NCBI GenBank assembly: GCA_011947345.1
Contig: JAAVTG010000554.1
Location: 1,364,001-1,428,000 of the forward strand
DNA from: Phytophthora quininea
Taxonomy: Eukaryota > Oomycota > Peronosporomycetes > Peronosporales > Peronosporaceae
DNA length: 64,000 nucleotides
Reading direction: 5' to 3'
Under the pieces are notes generated by a model that did not search any database, was not told where the DNA came from, and saw nothing but the letters and a program-made list of their open reading frames with translations. Positions 48,602-61,227 of the stretch are shown piece by piece (positions within the stretch are counted from its first letter, which is position 1; every line of letters begins with the position of its first letter). The position numbers and the translations under genes were made by a program.

Positions 48602-51600
48602 ATGATTGCACCGGCCAGTAACATCGAGCGCTATGAGCGCAAGCAGCCCGGTCTCGAGTCAGGCAGGGCTCTCATGGCCCACGGTGAAGCTGCGTTCCAC
48701 GACTTCGTCGCCCAGCAGTTGGAACCCGCAATCGGACACGAACTTCCCCAGATGGAGGTGCGGTGCAAGAACCTCTCCGTCGTCGCCGAGGTGCCCGTCG
48801 TGCAGCAGTCATCCAGCACGGCCACCTCTGAATTACCGAGCGTCTACAACACCGTCAAGCACGTGGTGCGCAAGCTCGCGGCCAGTCGACACGTCACCCA
48901 GCGCCACATTCTCAACCGAGTGGATGCCGTGTTCAAGCCGGGTACCATCACGCTGGTGCTGGGCCAACCCGGCTCCGGCAAGTCGTCGCTGATGAAGGTG
49001 CTGAGCGGACAGTTTCCCTGACGAACGACATTGCCGTCGAAGGAGACATCTCGTACAACGGTCGACCGTGGAAGGAGCTGCTGTCCAAGCTGCCGCAACT
49101 GGCGGCGTACGTGCCTCAATCCGACAAGCATTTCCCGTCCTTGTCGGTGCAGGAGACGCTGGAATTCGCGCACGCGTGCTGTCCCGAGGAGGTGGCGTCG
49201 CGACGCGGAAAGGAAGTGCTGTCGCATGGCACACCGGAACAAAATGAGGCGGCGCTGAAGACGGCCGAGGCGCTCTACAAGCACTACCCGGACGTGGTCG
49301 TGGAACAGCTCGGCCTGCAGTCGTGCCGCGACACGGTGATCGGCAATGCCATGAAGCGAGGCGTGTCTGGAGGCGAGCGCAGACGCGTGACGACGGGCGA
49401 GATGGAGTTCGGCATGAAGTACGCGACGTTCATGGACGAGGTGAGCACTGGTCTGGACAGCGCCGCCACGTTCGACATCGTGTGCACGCAGCGCGACATC
49501 GCCAAGAAACTGCGCAAGACGGTGGTGATGGCCTTGTTGCAGCCTGGTCCGGAGGTGTTTGAGCTGTTCGACAACGTGTTGCTGCTGAACGACGGAGAGG
49601 TGATGTACCATGGACCCCGCGAGCAGGCTGTGCCGTATTTCGAGAGTCTGGGCTTCGTCTGTCCTCCGGACCGCGACGTCGCCGACTATCTGTTGGATTT
49701 GGGCACGGACCAGCAGTACCAATACGAGGTGTCCAAGTCGGGTAGTGATCGCGTTGTTCCCGTTCGTCCTTCTCCCCGGCTGGCGAGTGAGTTTGCGGAG
49801 TTGTTCCGCGAGTCGTCGATTCATGAGGAAGTATCTCGAGCTTTGGATGATCCGTGGAGTGCCGCTCGTTTGCGTGACGCGAAGGATCATATTATGAAGA
49901 TGCCTGCATTTCGCCAGTCGTTTTGGGCGAGTACGTGGACGGTGATGAGTCGACAGATGACAATATCCCTCCGCAACACGGCTTTTATTCGGGTCCGAGC
50001 AGTAATTGTCTTTGTCGTTGGTCTCATTTACGGGAGCACATTTTTAATCTGGACCCAACCAACGCGCAGGTGTCACTGGGAGTTCTCTATCAAACGACGA
50101 TGTTCTTGGCTTTAGGACAAGACACTCAGACACCAGCATTTGTTGCTGCCCGCGAGATTTACTACAAGCATCGACGCGCAAACTTTATCGGGCGTCGTCA
50201 TTTTCGATTGCGTGTCTTATAGCCGTGCTTCCAACGGCTACAGTTGAAGCTATCGTCTTTGGCTCGACCGTTTATTGGATATGTGGGTTTGTCGCTGAGG
50301 CGACGTGCTTTTGCTCTTCTTGCTCTGCATGATCCTGAGCAACCTCGCGATGTGCGGGTGGTTCTTCACGTTGACAGCGGTGGCGCCTAACTTCAATGTC
50401 GCCAAGCCATTGTCTACCTTCTCCATCACGTTTCTTGTGGTGTTTGCTGGTTTTGTGGTGCCGATGAAACATATTCCAGACATTTTCGTGTGGCTGTACT
50501 GGATCAATCCTCTGTCGTGGTGTTTGCGGACGGTGGCGGTGAGCCAATACCGCTCGCCCACTTTTGACGTCTGTGTCTTCAACGCCGAGAACTACTGCAA
50601 GCGATACAACATGACATTCAGCGAGTATTCACTATCACTGTACGACATTCCATCGGACAAGGCTTGGGTCTGGGGCGGAGTGGTATACCTGGTATTCTCC
50701 ATCGCCTTCTTCGTGATACTCGGCAGCCTCGTCCTTGAATACAAGCGTTATGATATTCCTGATGTGATAGCCAGTATTGAAGCGTTCACAGAGAATGACG
50801 TCAACGACGCCAAAAACGAGCGATCACTATTACCATCGAGACGGAACAGCAAGCTACGTCATGGTCGCTACCCCACGAGGTGCGTCTAGCGGACACAGTC
50901 GAGAAGAATCCCCAAACGATATGGTCGTCGTCGATTTGCATGAAGAGCAGCCTCAATTCGTCCCAGTCGCAGTGGCGTTCAAAGACCTCTGGTACTCGGT
51001 GCCGCTGCCTCACCACAGACACGAGTCCATCGACCTGCTCAAAGGGATCAGCGGGTATGCTCTTCCAGGTACGATGACGGCGCTCATGGGATCATCGGGT
51101 GCCGGCAAGACGACCCTCATGGACGTGATCGCCGGGCGAAAAACGGGAGGCACCATCCGCGGCGAGATCCTGTTGAACGGCTACCCTGCGACGGAGCTGG
51201 CCATTCGTCGGTGCACGGGCTACTGCGAGCAGCAGGATATCCACTCGGAAGGAGCGACGTTCCGCGAGGCGCTCACGTTCAGCGCGTTCCTCCGTCAGGA
51301 CAGCAGCGTGTCGAAAGCAGCGAAGCTGGCGTCAGTGGAGGAGTGCTTGACGTTGTTGGACATGCACTCGATCGCCGACAAGATCATCCGAGGCAGCTCT
51401 CAGGAGCAGATGAAGCGGCTGACGATCGGGGTGGAGTTGGCGGCTCAGCCCAGCGTCTTGTTCCTGGACGAGCCGACGAGTGGGTTGGACGCGCACTCGG
51501 CCAAGGTGATCATGGACGGCGTGCGCGAGGTGGCCGACAGCGGTCGCACCATCGTGTGCACGATCCACCAGCCGTCGTCGGATGTCTTCTTCCTGTTTGA

Positions 51601-52860
51601 CAGTTTGTTGCTGCTGAAGCGTGGAGGAGAGATGGTCTTCTTCGGCGAACTGGACAATGTCCAGCCGGATGGTCGCGAGTGTGGCCACTTGGTCGACTAC
51701 TTCGAGGCGATTCCGGACGTGCCTCAGTTACCTGAGGGCCAGAACCCTGCGACGTGGATGTTGGAGTGTATCGGTGCTGGGGTGGCAGGCGCTGGCGAGA
51801 AGCCTGTGGAGGACGTTGGTGCGAGTGTGGACTTTGTGCAGTATTTCCGTGAGAGTGCGGAGTATCGATGCCTTGAGCATGGTTTGGCTCAGCCTGGCGT
51901 GTCAACGCCTGCACCAGACCGTTTGCCGGAGTTGGTGTTCACGAGAAAACGAGCTGCGAGCTCTGTGACGCAAGTCCGCTTTCTGGTTGTCCGGTTCATG
52001 ATCATCTACTGGCGAACTCCATCGTACAACGTCACGCGTTTTATGATTGCTTTCGGCCTGGCTGTGGTGTTTGGTCTCCTTTTGGTCGAGCACGATTACA
52101 CGTCCTACCAAGGCCTCAATGCTGCTGTTGGCTTGGTATTCATGACGGCTCAGTACGAAGGCTACATCAGTTATGTCGGTGCTCTGCCATTTACAATCCA
52201 GGAACGAGCCTCTTTTTATCGTGAACGACACGTTGAGACGTACAATGCGTTTTGGTACTTCGTGGGCTCGACCCTCGTAGAAATTCCCTACGTGTTCTTC
52301 AGTTGCCTCATCTTTACGATCCCGTTTTATCTGATTATGGGCTTCACATCGTTCACCACGGGCGTGCTTTACTGGATCAACATGTCGCTCTTCGTGCTGA
52401 TGCAGACGTATCTGGGCCAAATGCTGGTTTACGTGCTGCCAACAGTGGAGGTGGCGGCTATCGTTGGAGTTCTCATCAACGCTGTCTTTCTGCTGTTCTC
52501 CGGGTTTAACCCTCCAGCAGGATCAATCCCGGAAGGCTACAAGTGGCTGTGCCACATCACTCCACAACGGTATTCGCTATCCATTCTGGTCGCGCTCCTG
52601 TTCGGAAATTGTCCTGAAGAGCCAACATTCGATGAAATTACGCAGGCATTTATTCATGTGGGCTCACAGCTTGGCTGCCAACCGCTGGGAATGTGCCGTT
52701 GTCGATCGGGCACACGACGGTGAAGGGCTACGTCGAGCAAGTCTTCAGCATGAAGCACGCTGAAATTTGGAGCAATTTTGGCTTCGTCTTCATCTTCTTA
52801 ATCGTATTCCGCGCGCTTTCATTGCTGGCGTTGCGGTTCATCAACCACCAGAAGCGGTAA
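48602..52860 (+). CDS. PDR-type ABCG transporter, copy D
   Basis: Tandem duplicate of copy C, differing in its 5' end ([17 protein letters not shown]) and a few substitutions, for example Ala to Val in the stretch after GSTF. Domain order and motifs are as in copy C. It carries six one-base breaks: CCC 49016-49018, T5 50041-50045, TTT 50184-50186 (copy C has TTTT in AACTTTTATCGG), TTTT 50309-50312, A5 50812-50816 (copy C has 6, frame needs 7) and GGG 52687-52689 (copy C has GGGG). Three of these differ from C purely in homopolymer length. A pseudogene cannot be excluded, but the last three look like sequencing errors. Confidence 0.92.
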
Positions 52861-53529
52861 GTCGGAAATGGAGCAACGCTCGTAGCTCTTTCAGCAGAAT
52901 ACGATAAATGCAACGGCTCCTTCCGATCATTATGATGAGAGGGTTTTCACTGCAGCTTGCCTTTCCCAGTGCTTCACACAAACCACGCCAGTTGTTGTAT
53001 TTTCGCGCCGTAGCAATCAATTAACATCCCAAATCGTAATCGCGTTTTTAGCAGTCACGACCCCAATGCATTCAACGGCAACCAGCCAGCAGGTGCATCC
53101 TCGTCCTTGATGGGACGTCCTGGCTGTTCATCCTCGCTCTTGTTGAGGTGCACAGACGGCCACGCCCTGTTTTTAACATGGGGCATTTCACCACCCCGGG
53201 CCTCCGAAAGCCTAAGCAGCACCACCATCGACTTCTAACAGCTCTTACCAGAACACAACAAACAAGACCCTGCCCTCCTGCAGCATGCTCTCCAACCTCA
53301 TGAACGAACGCCCAACTAGCGAAACCAGGATGTTCGCCTTCGCAATAGTCGAGTAGGTAGCCCCGTCACAGCTCCAAATGTGACATGAGCGTGCAATCTC
53401 GTTTGCGCGGGGTCCTTGATCACCCCGTGCCGTCGATAGGCTCATTGTCCAATTCGCTTCAAGCCTTGTACAGTGTCCGAGCCCCTAGGAAGGCTCTTCC
53501 ATGGTCAAGAGGACTTTCACGCCTGGACT
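52861..53529 (+). other. Spacer between ABC copies D and E
   Basis: Duplicate of 47934-48601 with the same core promoter (53440-53455) and a homopolymer difference (CCCC against CCC near 53196). Confidence 0.6.
53440..53455 (+). promoter_or_regulatory. Oomycete core promoter of ABC copy E
   Basis: Identical to the copy D element (GCTCATTGTCCAATTC), 75-90 bases before the ATG at 53530. Confidence 0.7.
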
Positions 53530-56500
53530 ATGATTGCACCGGCCAGTAACATCGAGCGCTATGAGCGCAAGCAGCCCGGTCTCGAGTCAGGCAGGGCTCT
53601 CATGGCCCACGGTGAAGCTGCGTTCCACGACTTCGTCGCCCAGCAGTTGGAACCCGCAATCGGACACGAACTTCCCCAGATGGAGGTGCGGTGCAAGAAC
53701 CTCTCCGTCGTCGCCGAGGTGCCCGTCGTGCAGCAGTCATCCAGCACGGCCACCTCTGAATTACCGAGCGTCTACAACACCGTCAAGCACGTGGTGCGCA
53801 AGCTCGCGGCAGTCGACACGTCACCCAGCGCCACATTCTCAACCGAGTGGATGCCGTGTTCAAGCCGGGCACCATCACGCTGGTGCTGGGCCAACCCGGC
53901 TCCGGCAAGTCGTCGCTGATGAAGGTGCTGAGCGGACAGTTTCCCTGACGAACGACATTGCCGTCGAAGGAGACATCTCGTACAACGGTCGACCGTGGAA
54001 GGAGCTGCTGTCCAAGCTGCCGCAACTGGCGGCGTACGTGCCTCAATCCGACAAGCATTTCCCGTCCTTGTCGGTGCAGGAGACGCTGGAATTCGCGCAC
54101 GCGTGCTGTCCCGAGGAGGTGGCGTCGCGACGCGGAAAGGAAGTGCTGTCGCATGGCACACCGGAACAAAATGAGGCGGCGCTGAAGACGGCCGAGGCGC
54201 TCTACAAGCACTACCCGGACGTGGTCGTGGAACAGCTCGGCCTGCAGTCGTGCCGCGACACGGTGATCGGCAATGCCATGAAGCGAGGCGTGTCTGGAGG
54301 CGAGCGCAGACGCGTGACGACGGGCGAGATGGAGTTCGGCATGAAGTACGCGACGTTCATGGACGAGGTGAGCACTGGTCTGGACAGCGCCGCCACGTTC
54401 GACATCGTGTGCACGCAGCGCGACATCGCCAAGAAACTGCGCAAGACGGTGGTGATGGCCTTGTTGCAGCCTGGTCCGGAGGTGTTTGAGCTGTTCGACA
54501 ACGTGTTGCTGCTGAACGACGGAGAGGTGATGTACCATGGACCCCGCGAGCAGGCTGTGCCGTATTTCGAGAGTCTGGGCTTCGTCTGTCCTCCGGACCG
54601 CGACGTCGCCGACTATCTGTTGGATTTGGGCACGGACCAGCAGTACCAATACGAGGTGTCCAAGCCGGGTAGTGATCGCGTTGTTCCCGTTCGTCCTTCT
54701 CCCCGGCTGGCGAGTGAGTTTGCGGAGTTGTTCCGCGAGTCGTCGATTCATGAGGAAGTATCTCGAGCTTTGGATGATCCGTGGAGTGCCGCTCGTTTGC
54801 GTGACGCGAAGGATCATATTATGAAGATGCCTGCATTTCGCCAGTCGTTTTGGGCGAGTACGATGACGTTGATGCGGAGACAGGCGATGATTGCTTTCCG
54901 CAACACTGCGTTCATTCGCGTGAGGGCATTCATGGTGGTGGTTATGGGATTGATTTACGGCAGCACATTCTTCAGCTTCGACCCGACAAATGCTCAGGTA
55001 GCGCTTGGAGTTTTGTACCAGACAACGATGTTCTTGGCGATGGGACAAGCTTCACAAACGCCAGTATTTATCGCGGCACGTGAGATCTACTATAAGCATC
55101 GACGCGCAAACTTCTATCGGGCGTCGTCGTTTGCAATTGCGTGTCTGACGGCGTTAATTCCTTCGGCAATCGTGGAGTGTGTCGTGTTCAGCATTTTTGT
55201 GTACTGGATGTGTGGATTCATTGCCGAGGTGGGGTACTTCCTACTTTTCATGTTATGCATGATTCTGACCAACATTGCACTCTGCGGATGGTTCTTCACG
55301 TTGACTGCCATGTCCCCCAATTTCAACATCGCCAAGCCGTGTTCAACATTCTCCATTTCATTCTACGTCGTGTTCGCTGGCTTTGTAGTGCCCAGGAGTC
55401 AGATTCCCGGTTGGTTCATTTGGCTGTACTGGATCAATCCAATGGCTTGGTGCCTGCGGACCGTGGCAGTAAGTCAGTATCGTTCACCAACGTTTGATGT
55501 GTGTGAGTACGGTGGCCAGAATTACTGTGAGCAGTACAGCATGACATTCGGCGAGTACGCTCTGTCGCTGTATGACATTCCTTCAGATAAGGCTTGGGTC
55601 TGGGCAGGTGTGCTATACCTGTTAGTAGCAATTGTATGCTTCGTGATACTTGGAACGTTCATTCTCGAGTACAAGCGATACGACGTTCCTGCAGCTACCG
55701 TGGCTGTTGTTTCCGCTTCCCAGTACGACGAAGAAAATGCCAATGCTGAGGGGACTCAGAGGAAGGCAAACAGCCCCACTATCGAGACGGAACAGCAAGC
55801 TACGTCATGGTCGCTACCCCACGAGGTGCGTCTAGCGGACACAGTCGAGAAGAATCCCCAAACGATATGGTCGTCGTCGATTTGCATGAAGAGCAGCCTC
55901 AATTCGTCCCAGTCGCAGTGGCGTTCAAAGACCTCTGGTACTCGGTGCCGCTGCCTCACCACAGACACGAGTCCATCGACCTGCTCAAAGGGATCAGCGG
56001 GTATGCTCTTCCAGGTACGATGACGGCGCTCATGGGATCATCGGGTGCCGGCAAGACGACCCTCATGGACGTGATCGCCGGGCGAAAAACGGGAGGCACC
56101 ATCCGCGGCGAGATCCTGTTGAACGGCTACCCTGCGACGGAGCTGGCCATTCGTCGGTGCACGGGCTACTGCGAGCAGCAGGATATCCACTCGGAAGGAG
56201 CGACGTTCCGCGAGGCGCTCACGTTCAGCGCGTTCCTCCGTCAGGACAGCAGCGTGTCGAAAGCAGCGAAGCTGGCGTCAGTGGAGGAGTGCTTGACGTT
56301 GTTGGACATGCACTCGATCGCCGACAAGATCATCCGAGGCAGCTCTCAGGAGCAGATGAAGCGGCTGACGATCGGGGTGGAGTTGGCGGCTCAGCCCAGC
56401 GTCTTGTTCCTGGACGAGCCGACGAGTGGGTTGGACGCGCACTCGGCCAAGGTGATCATGGACGGCGTGCGCGAGGTGGCCGACAGCGGTCGCACCATCG

Positions 56501-57805
56501 TGTGCACGATCCACCAGCCGTCGTCGGATGTCTTCTTCCTGTTTGACAGTTTGTTGCTGCTGAAGCGTGGAGGAGAGATGGTCTTCTTCGGCGAACTGGA
56601 CAATGTCCAGCCGGATGGTCGCGAGTGTGGCCACTTGGTCGACTACTTCGAGGCGATTCCGGACGTGCCTCAGTTACCTGAGGGCCAGAACCCTGCGACG
56701 TGGATGTTGGAGTGTATCGGTGCTGGGGTGGCAGGCGCTGGCGAGAAGCCTGTGGAGGACGTTGGTGCGAGTGTGGACTTTGTGCAGTATTTCCGTGAGA
56801 GTGCGGAGTATCGATGCCTTGAGCATGGTTTGGCTCAGCCTGGCGTGTCAACGCCTGCACCAGACCGTTTGCCGGAGTTGGTGTTCACGAGAAAACGAGC
56901 TGCGAGCTCTGTGACGCAAGTCCGCTTTCTGGTTGTCCGGTTCATGATCATCTACTGGCGAACTCCATCGTACAACGTCACGCGTTTTATGATTGCTTTC
57001 GGCCTGGCTGTGGTGTTTGGTCTCCTTTTGGTCGAGCACGACTACACTTTATATCAAGGTCTGAACGCGGCTGTGGGCTTGATTTTCATGACGGCACTGT
57101 ATCAGGGCTACATCACATACGTCGGTTGTCTTCCGTTTACCGCAAAGAGCGTGCCTCATACTATCGCGAGCGCGATGCGCAGACGTACAATGCACTTTGG
57201 TACTTCGTGGGCGCCACTCTCGTTGAGATCCCCTACGTGTTCTTCAGTGGGTTCCTCTTCACGATCATCTTCTACCCCTTGATGGGCTTTACGTCATTCA
57301 GCACTGGCGTGCTTTACTGGATCAACATATCGCTCTTCGTGCTGATGCAGACGTACCTGGGTCAGCTGTTCATCTACGCATTGCCGAGTGTGGAGGTTGC
57401 TGCTATCGTGGGGTCCTCATCAACGCCATCTTCCTGTTGTTTGCCGGCTTCAACCCACCGGCTGGATCAATCCCGGCCGGGTACATGTGGCTTTATCACA
57501 TCACGCCACAGCGATACTCTCTGTCAATCTTGATCTCGCTCCTGTTCGGCAATTGCCCAGAGGACCCAACGTATGATGAAACTTCTCAAGCATTTATCAA
57601 TGTGGGCCCACAGATAGCATGCCAACCACTGAAGAATACGCCACTGTCGGTCGGGAACACGACGGTCAAAGGATACATTGCGCAAGTGTTCAACATGAAG
57701 TACGACGACATGTGGAGCAACTTCGGGTACGTCTTCATTTTCCTTGCCGTCTTCAGAGTGCTGTCGCTGTTAGCTTTGCGGTACATTAACCACCAAAAAC
57801 GGTAA
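53530..57805 (+). CDS. PDR-type ABCG transporter, copy E (mosaic)
   Basis: Full-size PDR pump (about 1426 residues). The 5' end, NBD1 and NBD2 are nearly identical in DNA to copies C and D, but TMD1 (from about 54863 to 55785) and TMD2 (after about 57043) are different; the start of TMD1 ([17 protein letters not shown]) is closer to copy B. TMD1 includes [19 protein letters not shown] and [16 protein letters not shown]2 ends NHQKR like the other copies. Five one-base breaks: after 53810 (missing C), CCC 53943-53945, about 55761-55766, AAA 57145-57147 and GGGG 57410-57413. The membrane domains set the substrate range, so this copy probably differs in function from C and D. Confidence 0.92.
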
Positions 57806-58256
57806 ATGCTGGCGAGAACAGTAAACAATTCTTTTCCTCCTTTGAATGAAACGCTTTGTTCCATTCCGCTTGTCGAAAAATAGTCAATGAACCTCAGGCA
57901 GATTTTGCAAATGGGTCTTCAACAGTGTATCTCGTCAATAGCAGCGCTAGCGTCGACGTCATCACCGAATGACTACTCCAAGAAGCTGATACACAATGAA
58001 ACCATTCGGCGGGCGCACCGACCCCGGCAAACAAGATTAGTTGATCACGTTTGCGAAAGGATATCTTGGATAAACTTAACAGGAAGCACGACGACACCGT
58101 GTAATCCAATCCAATGGGCCACATACATCAGATAATCGTTTGTTCACCCGGTCTCCCATTCAAATCAAGCAATTTCATCATCCGATACATCTACAGCTCA
58201 CCAGCATTCACATTCGAGTAGCTGCTTCCGTCATGGCCCTCTTTCCAATACTCTGT
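57806..58256. other. Intergenic region between ABC copy E and LETM1
   Basis: 451 bp between two convergent 3' ends. No gene or repeat recognised. Confidence 0.5.
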
Positions 58257-59223
58257 CTAGTCCACGTTATCATCCACTGGTTTGGCAAAGGACGAGAGCG
58301 CTGGTGCATGCAGCAGCAGTGATGAAGGCAGTCTCTGCGGGTTCGTCTCAGGATCAAAGTGGTCCGTGTCGTACATGCAGAGCCACTCTCGCAGCGCCTC
58401 TCTCAGCACCTCGATCTCTCCGTAATGCGTCGCGATGCCTCTCTCCTGACAGGCAAACTCCAGTTCACTGAGTGAGAGGTCGTCAATTCCCTCGCGCAGC
58501 AACTGCTGATCGTCCAAACTCAACTCTTCCATCCTCCTCTCCAGTCTTTGCTCCAGTCTGTGCTTCGACAGCAACTTGTTGAGCACAGCGAAGCTCGGGA
58601 ACAAAGCGGAGCCTTCCGCCAGCACATGCACATGCTTACTAGAGAGCTTTGTTATGCTTGCAGGGCCTTCAAAGAACGGTGCGAGCTCACTGACCTGCGC
58701 GGGTCTCAGTCCCCCGGACCGGTAGCTTTGGCCAGCGCCAGCATCTCCCGCAACGTGTCGTCCTTGTGTCGGATCTGCAGCAGTAGCTGCACCAGCTGCG
58801 GGTATGTCTGGGCCCTGGCGTTTACGTCTTCTTGGAAGAACTGGGTCTTCTGCTCCGGTCTCCAGAACTGCCAGGGCAACAGCTGCTTGGGAAACTGGTA
58901 GCCAATGACGGGGGCCGCGTAGCCCACGGCAGGTACGCAGAAGAAAGCCAGCAAAGGCAGCGACTTGAGGAGGTCTCGTTGGGCTTGGCGTAGTAGCAAC
59001 AGCTCCCTGCGGCTGAGAGTGGCGTTCTCGGAGGCCTTAATGCGCTGGCGGAGCCCCAAGCCTGCTTGTTTTCCTGGTACATGAGCTTGGAGCCAGCCAC
59101 GAAAGGCTGCAACCACTTCTGCAGCTTCTGGTACAGCGATAGATCCTTGTGCGAGGAGCTGAGGCGGCGCACGGACGCGGAGGGGCCGACCGCGACACCC
59201 GGGCGGCGAAGAGCAGACAGCAT
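58257..59223 (-). CDS. LETM1: LETM1-family mitochondrial inner-membrane protein
   Basis: Single exon on the minus strand, about 322 residues once two breaks are bridged (about 59055-59065 and the G5 run at 58711-58715). LETM1 proteins act in mitochondrial cation/proton exchange and ribosome contact. The start MLSALRRPGVAVGPSASV is an Arg/Ser-rich mitochondrial targeting sequence. The LETM1 domain has SRRELLLLRQAQRDLLKSLP, the span LLAFFCVPAVGYAAPVIGY, QLLPWQFWRPEQK, LRPAQVSELAPFFEG and LRREG-like DDQQLLREGIDDLSLSEL then ACQERGI. It lacks the C-terminal coiled coil and EF-hand of the animal protein, as in short LETM1-like forms. Divergent from RPN6 with 115 bp between start codons. Confidence 0.9.
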
Positions 59224-59237
59224 AATATCCACGAGGT

Positions 59238-59251
59238 ATTTTGAGAAATGG
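59238..59251 (-). promoter_or_regulatory. Probable core promoter of LETM1
   Basis: On the minus strand CCATTTCTCAAAAT has a perfect initiator half and fits the full consensus at about 12 of 14 positions, 15-28 bases before the ATG at 59223. A CCATTTT on the plus strand near 59269 could serve RPN6. Confidence 0.45.
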
Positions 59252-59338
59252 CGATTCTGGGACGGTCCATTTTGTGTTCCACAATTTATTCTGGCGCGGT
59301 AGACCCATACGCGATCTAAACTCGAGAGGGGAAGAAGC

Positions 59339-61117
59339 ATGGCGACCCAGGACGTGGAGATGGCGGACGTGGAGCAGCAGCACCCGCTGCAGACTCAATT
59401 TGAGGAGGCTGAGGAGATGGTGGCCGCGCTGAGCGCGTCGTCGGCGCCGGATAGAGCCATCCAGGCCTTCCAGCAGCTCATCAGCTACGGTACGTGAATA
59501 TTAATTCCGTCGCTCTCTCCTGGTCTCTAACGTTTCAATCTGACGCGCAGCCGGTGAGGACGCGGCGCTGGAGCAAGTGCAGCGCGTCAAGGAGCACTCG
59601 ATCTACAAGCTGGCGCAGCTGTACATCCAGTACGGCCGCGAGAAGGAGTTGGCGTCGTTGCTGCAGTCGCTGCGGCCATTCTTCGCCACGCTGGCCAAGG
59701 CCAAGACCGGCAAGATCGGTACGTCCCCGTACAGTTAGAAATGACAGCCCTTTTGTAGGACCTAACGCTGCGTCTGTTATCTTTACCAGTGCGCACGGTG
59801 ATCGATATGGTGGCCAAGGTGAAGGTGCTGGACGGCGACAAGGCGCTGCAGCTGCAGGCCGATCTGTGTCTGGACTCGATCGAGTGGTGCAACCAGGAGA
59901 AGCACACCTTCCTGCGACAGCGTGTCGAGGCGCGTCTTGCCTCCATGTGAGTACCTTTCCTTTGACTCGACAACAGAGCTGTTCTCCTGACGCTTTGTTG
60001 TTTGTTGAGGCAGCTACTTTCAACAGGAGAAGTTCCAGCCTGCACTGGATCTGATTACGGAGCTCCTGCGTGAGATCAAGAAGCTGGACGACAAGCAGCT
60101 GCTGGTGGAGATCCATCTCGTGGAGAGCAAGTTGCACCACGCGCTGCGCAACGTCCCTAAGGCCAAGGCGGCGCTCACGGCAGCACGCAGCATCTCCAAC
60201 ACCATTTACGTGGTGCCACGCACGCAGGCACAGATCGATCAGATGTCGGGCATCCTTCACGCCGAGGAGCGCGACTACAAGACGGCGTACTCGTACTTTT
60301 CGAGGCCTTTGAGGCGCTCTCTACGCTCGATGAGGTGGAGGGCCTGAAGTGCCTCAAGTACATGCTTTTGTCGAAGGTTGCGAGCGGCGGTGCTAGCGAG
60401 GTGAATCTGATCGTCAACAGCAAGCAGGCCATGAAGTTCATCGGCATCGACCTGGAGGCCATGCAGGCGGTCGCCAAAGCGCACGAGCAGCGCTCGCTGG
60501 AATTGTTCGAAGCTGCGACCCAGAAATATGCTGCTCGTAAGTACCGGTGTCTGGATTGCTACAGCGTTGATGGCACGTCCATGTAGACAGCTAATCCTGT
60601 TGTGTGACTACTGCTTTGTAGAGCTCGTGGAGGACTCGCTGATCAAGAACCACCTCAGCAAGTTGTATGAGCAGCTTCTGGAGAGCAACCTGATCAAGAT
60701 CATCCAGCCGTTCTCGTGCGTTGAAATTGAACACGTCGCCAAGCTGATCAAGCTGCCGCTCGCGCAGATTGAGCTAAAGTCTGTGCAGTTCTATCTTGTT
60801 TTTGCTACTTTCATGATGAATCGGGCTTTGACCATCCTTGTTGTACCTGAAATTGCGGATGCAGGTTGTCACAAATGATCCTGGACCACAAGTTCCACGG
60901 CATTTTGGATCAAGGCAAGGGCCAACTAATCGTCTACGACAGCCCCACTGAGGATGTAAGTGACACCAATTCTGGTGTTTGGTCGGAACTCTCGTGTATT
61001 AAACCATATTGTTATATGTTTGTGTAGAAAACATATACCTCTGGCCTCGGTGTTATCGATAACGTTGGGAACATCGTAGACAACCTTTTCCGGCGCGCCG
61101 AGAAGCTACAGGCTTAG
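59339..61117 (+). CDS. RPN6: 26S proteasome non-ATPase regulatory subunit 11 (Rpn6)
   Basis: Seven exons: 59339-59489, 59551-59718, 59790-59946, 60014-60536, 60622-60778, 60865-60955, 61028-61117; all GT-AG and all phases agree once a one-base T loss in TTTT at 60297-60300 is bridged. About 445 residues. Rpn6 is the lid subunit that clamps the lid to the 20S core. Helical repeats of the N-terminal arm (QFQQLIS-type ... [43 protein letters not shown]) lead to a C-terminal PCI domain ([39 protein letters not shown], then DSPTED). The last exon gives the family's final helix ([18 protein letters not shown]). Confidence 0.95.
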
Positions 61118-61227
61118 GGAGAGAGGGTTCCAGCGGCAACCGCTATTACTTGCCAAGAAAATGCACTTGAAGTTTCAGGCCAGACAGCGTACAGTCAATT
61201 CAATGAGTGCACAAACTTATACTACAA

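Larger units (their letters stand above)
43739..53596 (+). repeat. Two tandem 4.93-kb direct repeats (ABC gene plus spacer)
   Basis: 43739-48668 and 48669-53596 are almost identical, offset 4930 then 4928. Each unit holds a transporter body, the 668-bp spacer and the 5' end of the next copy. The third copy (from 53597) follows the repeat through NBD1 to about 54862, then diverges, rejoins at about 55785 and leaves for good at about 57043. Differences are a handful of substitutions plus homopolymer lengths. Confidence 0.88.
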
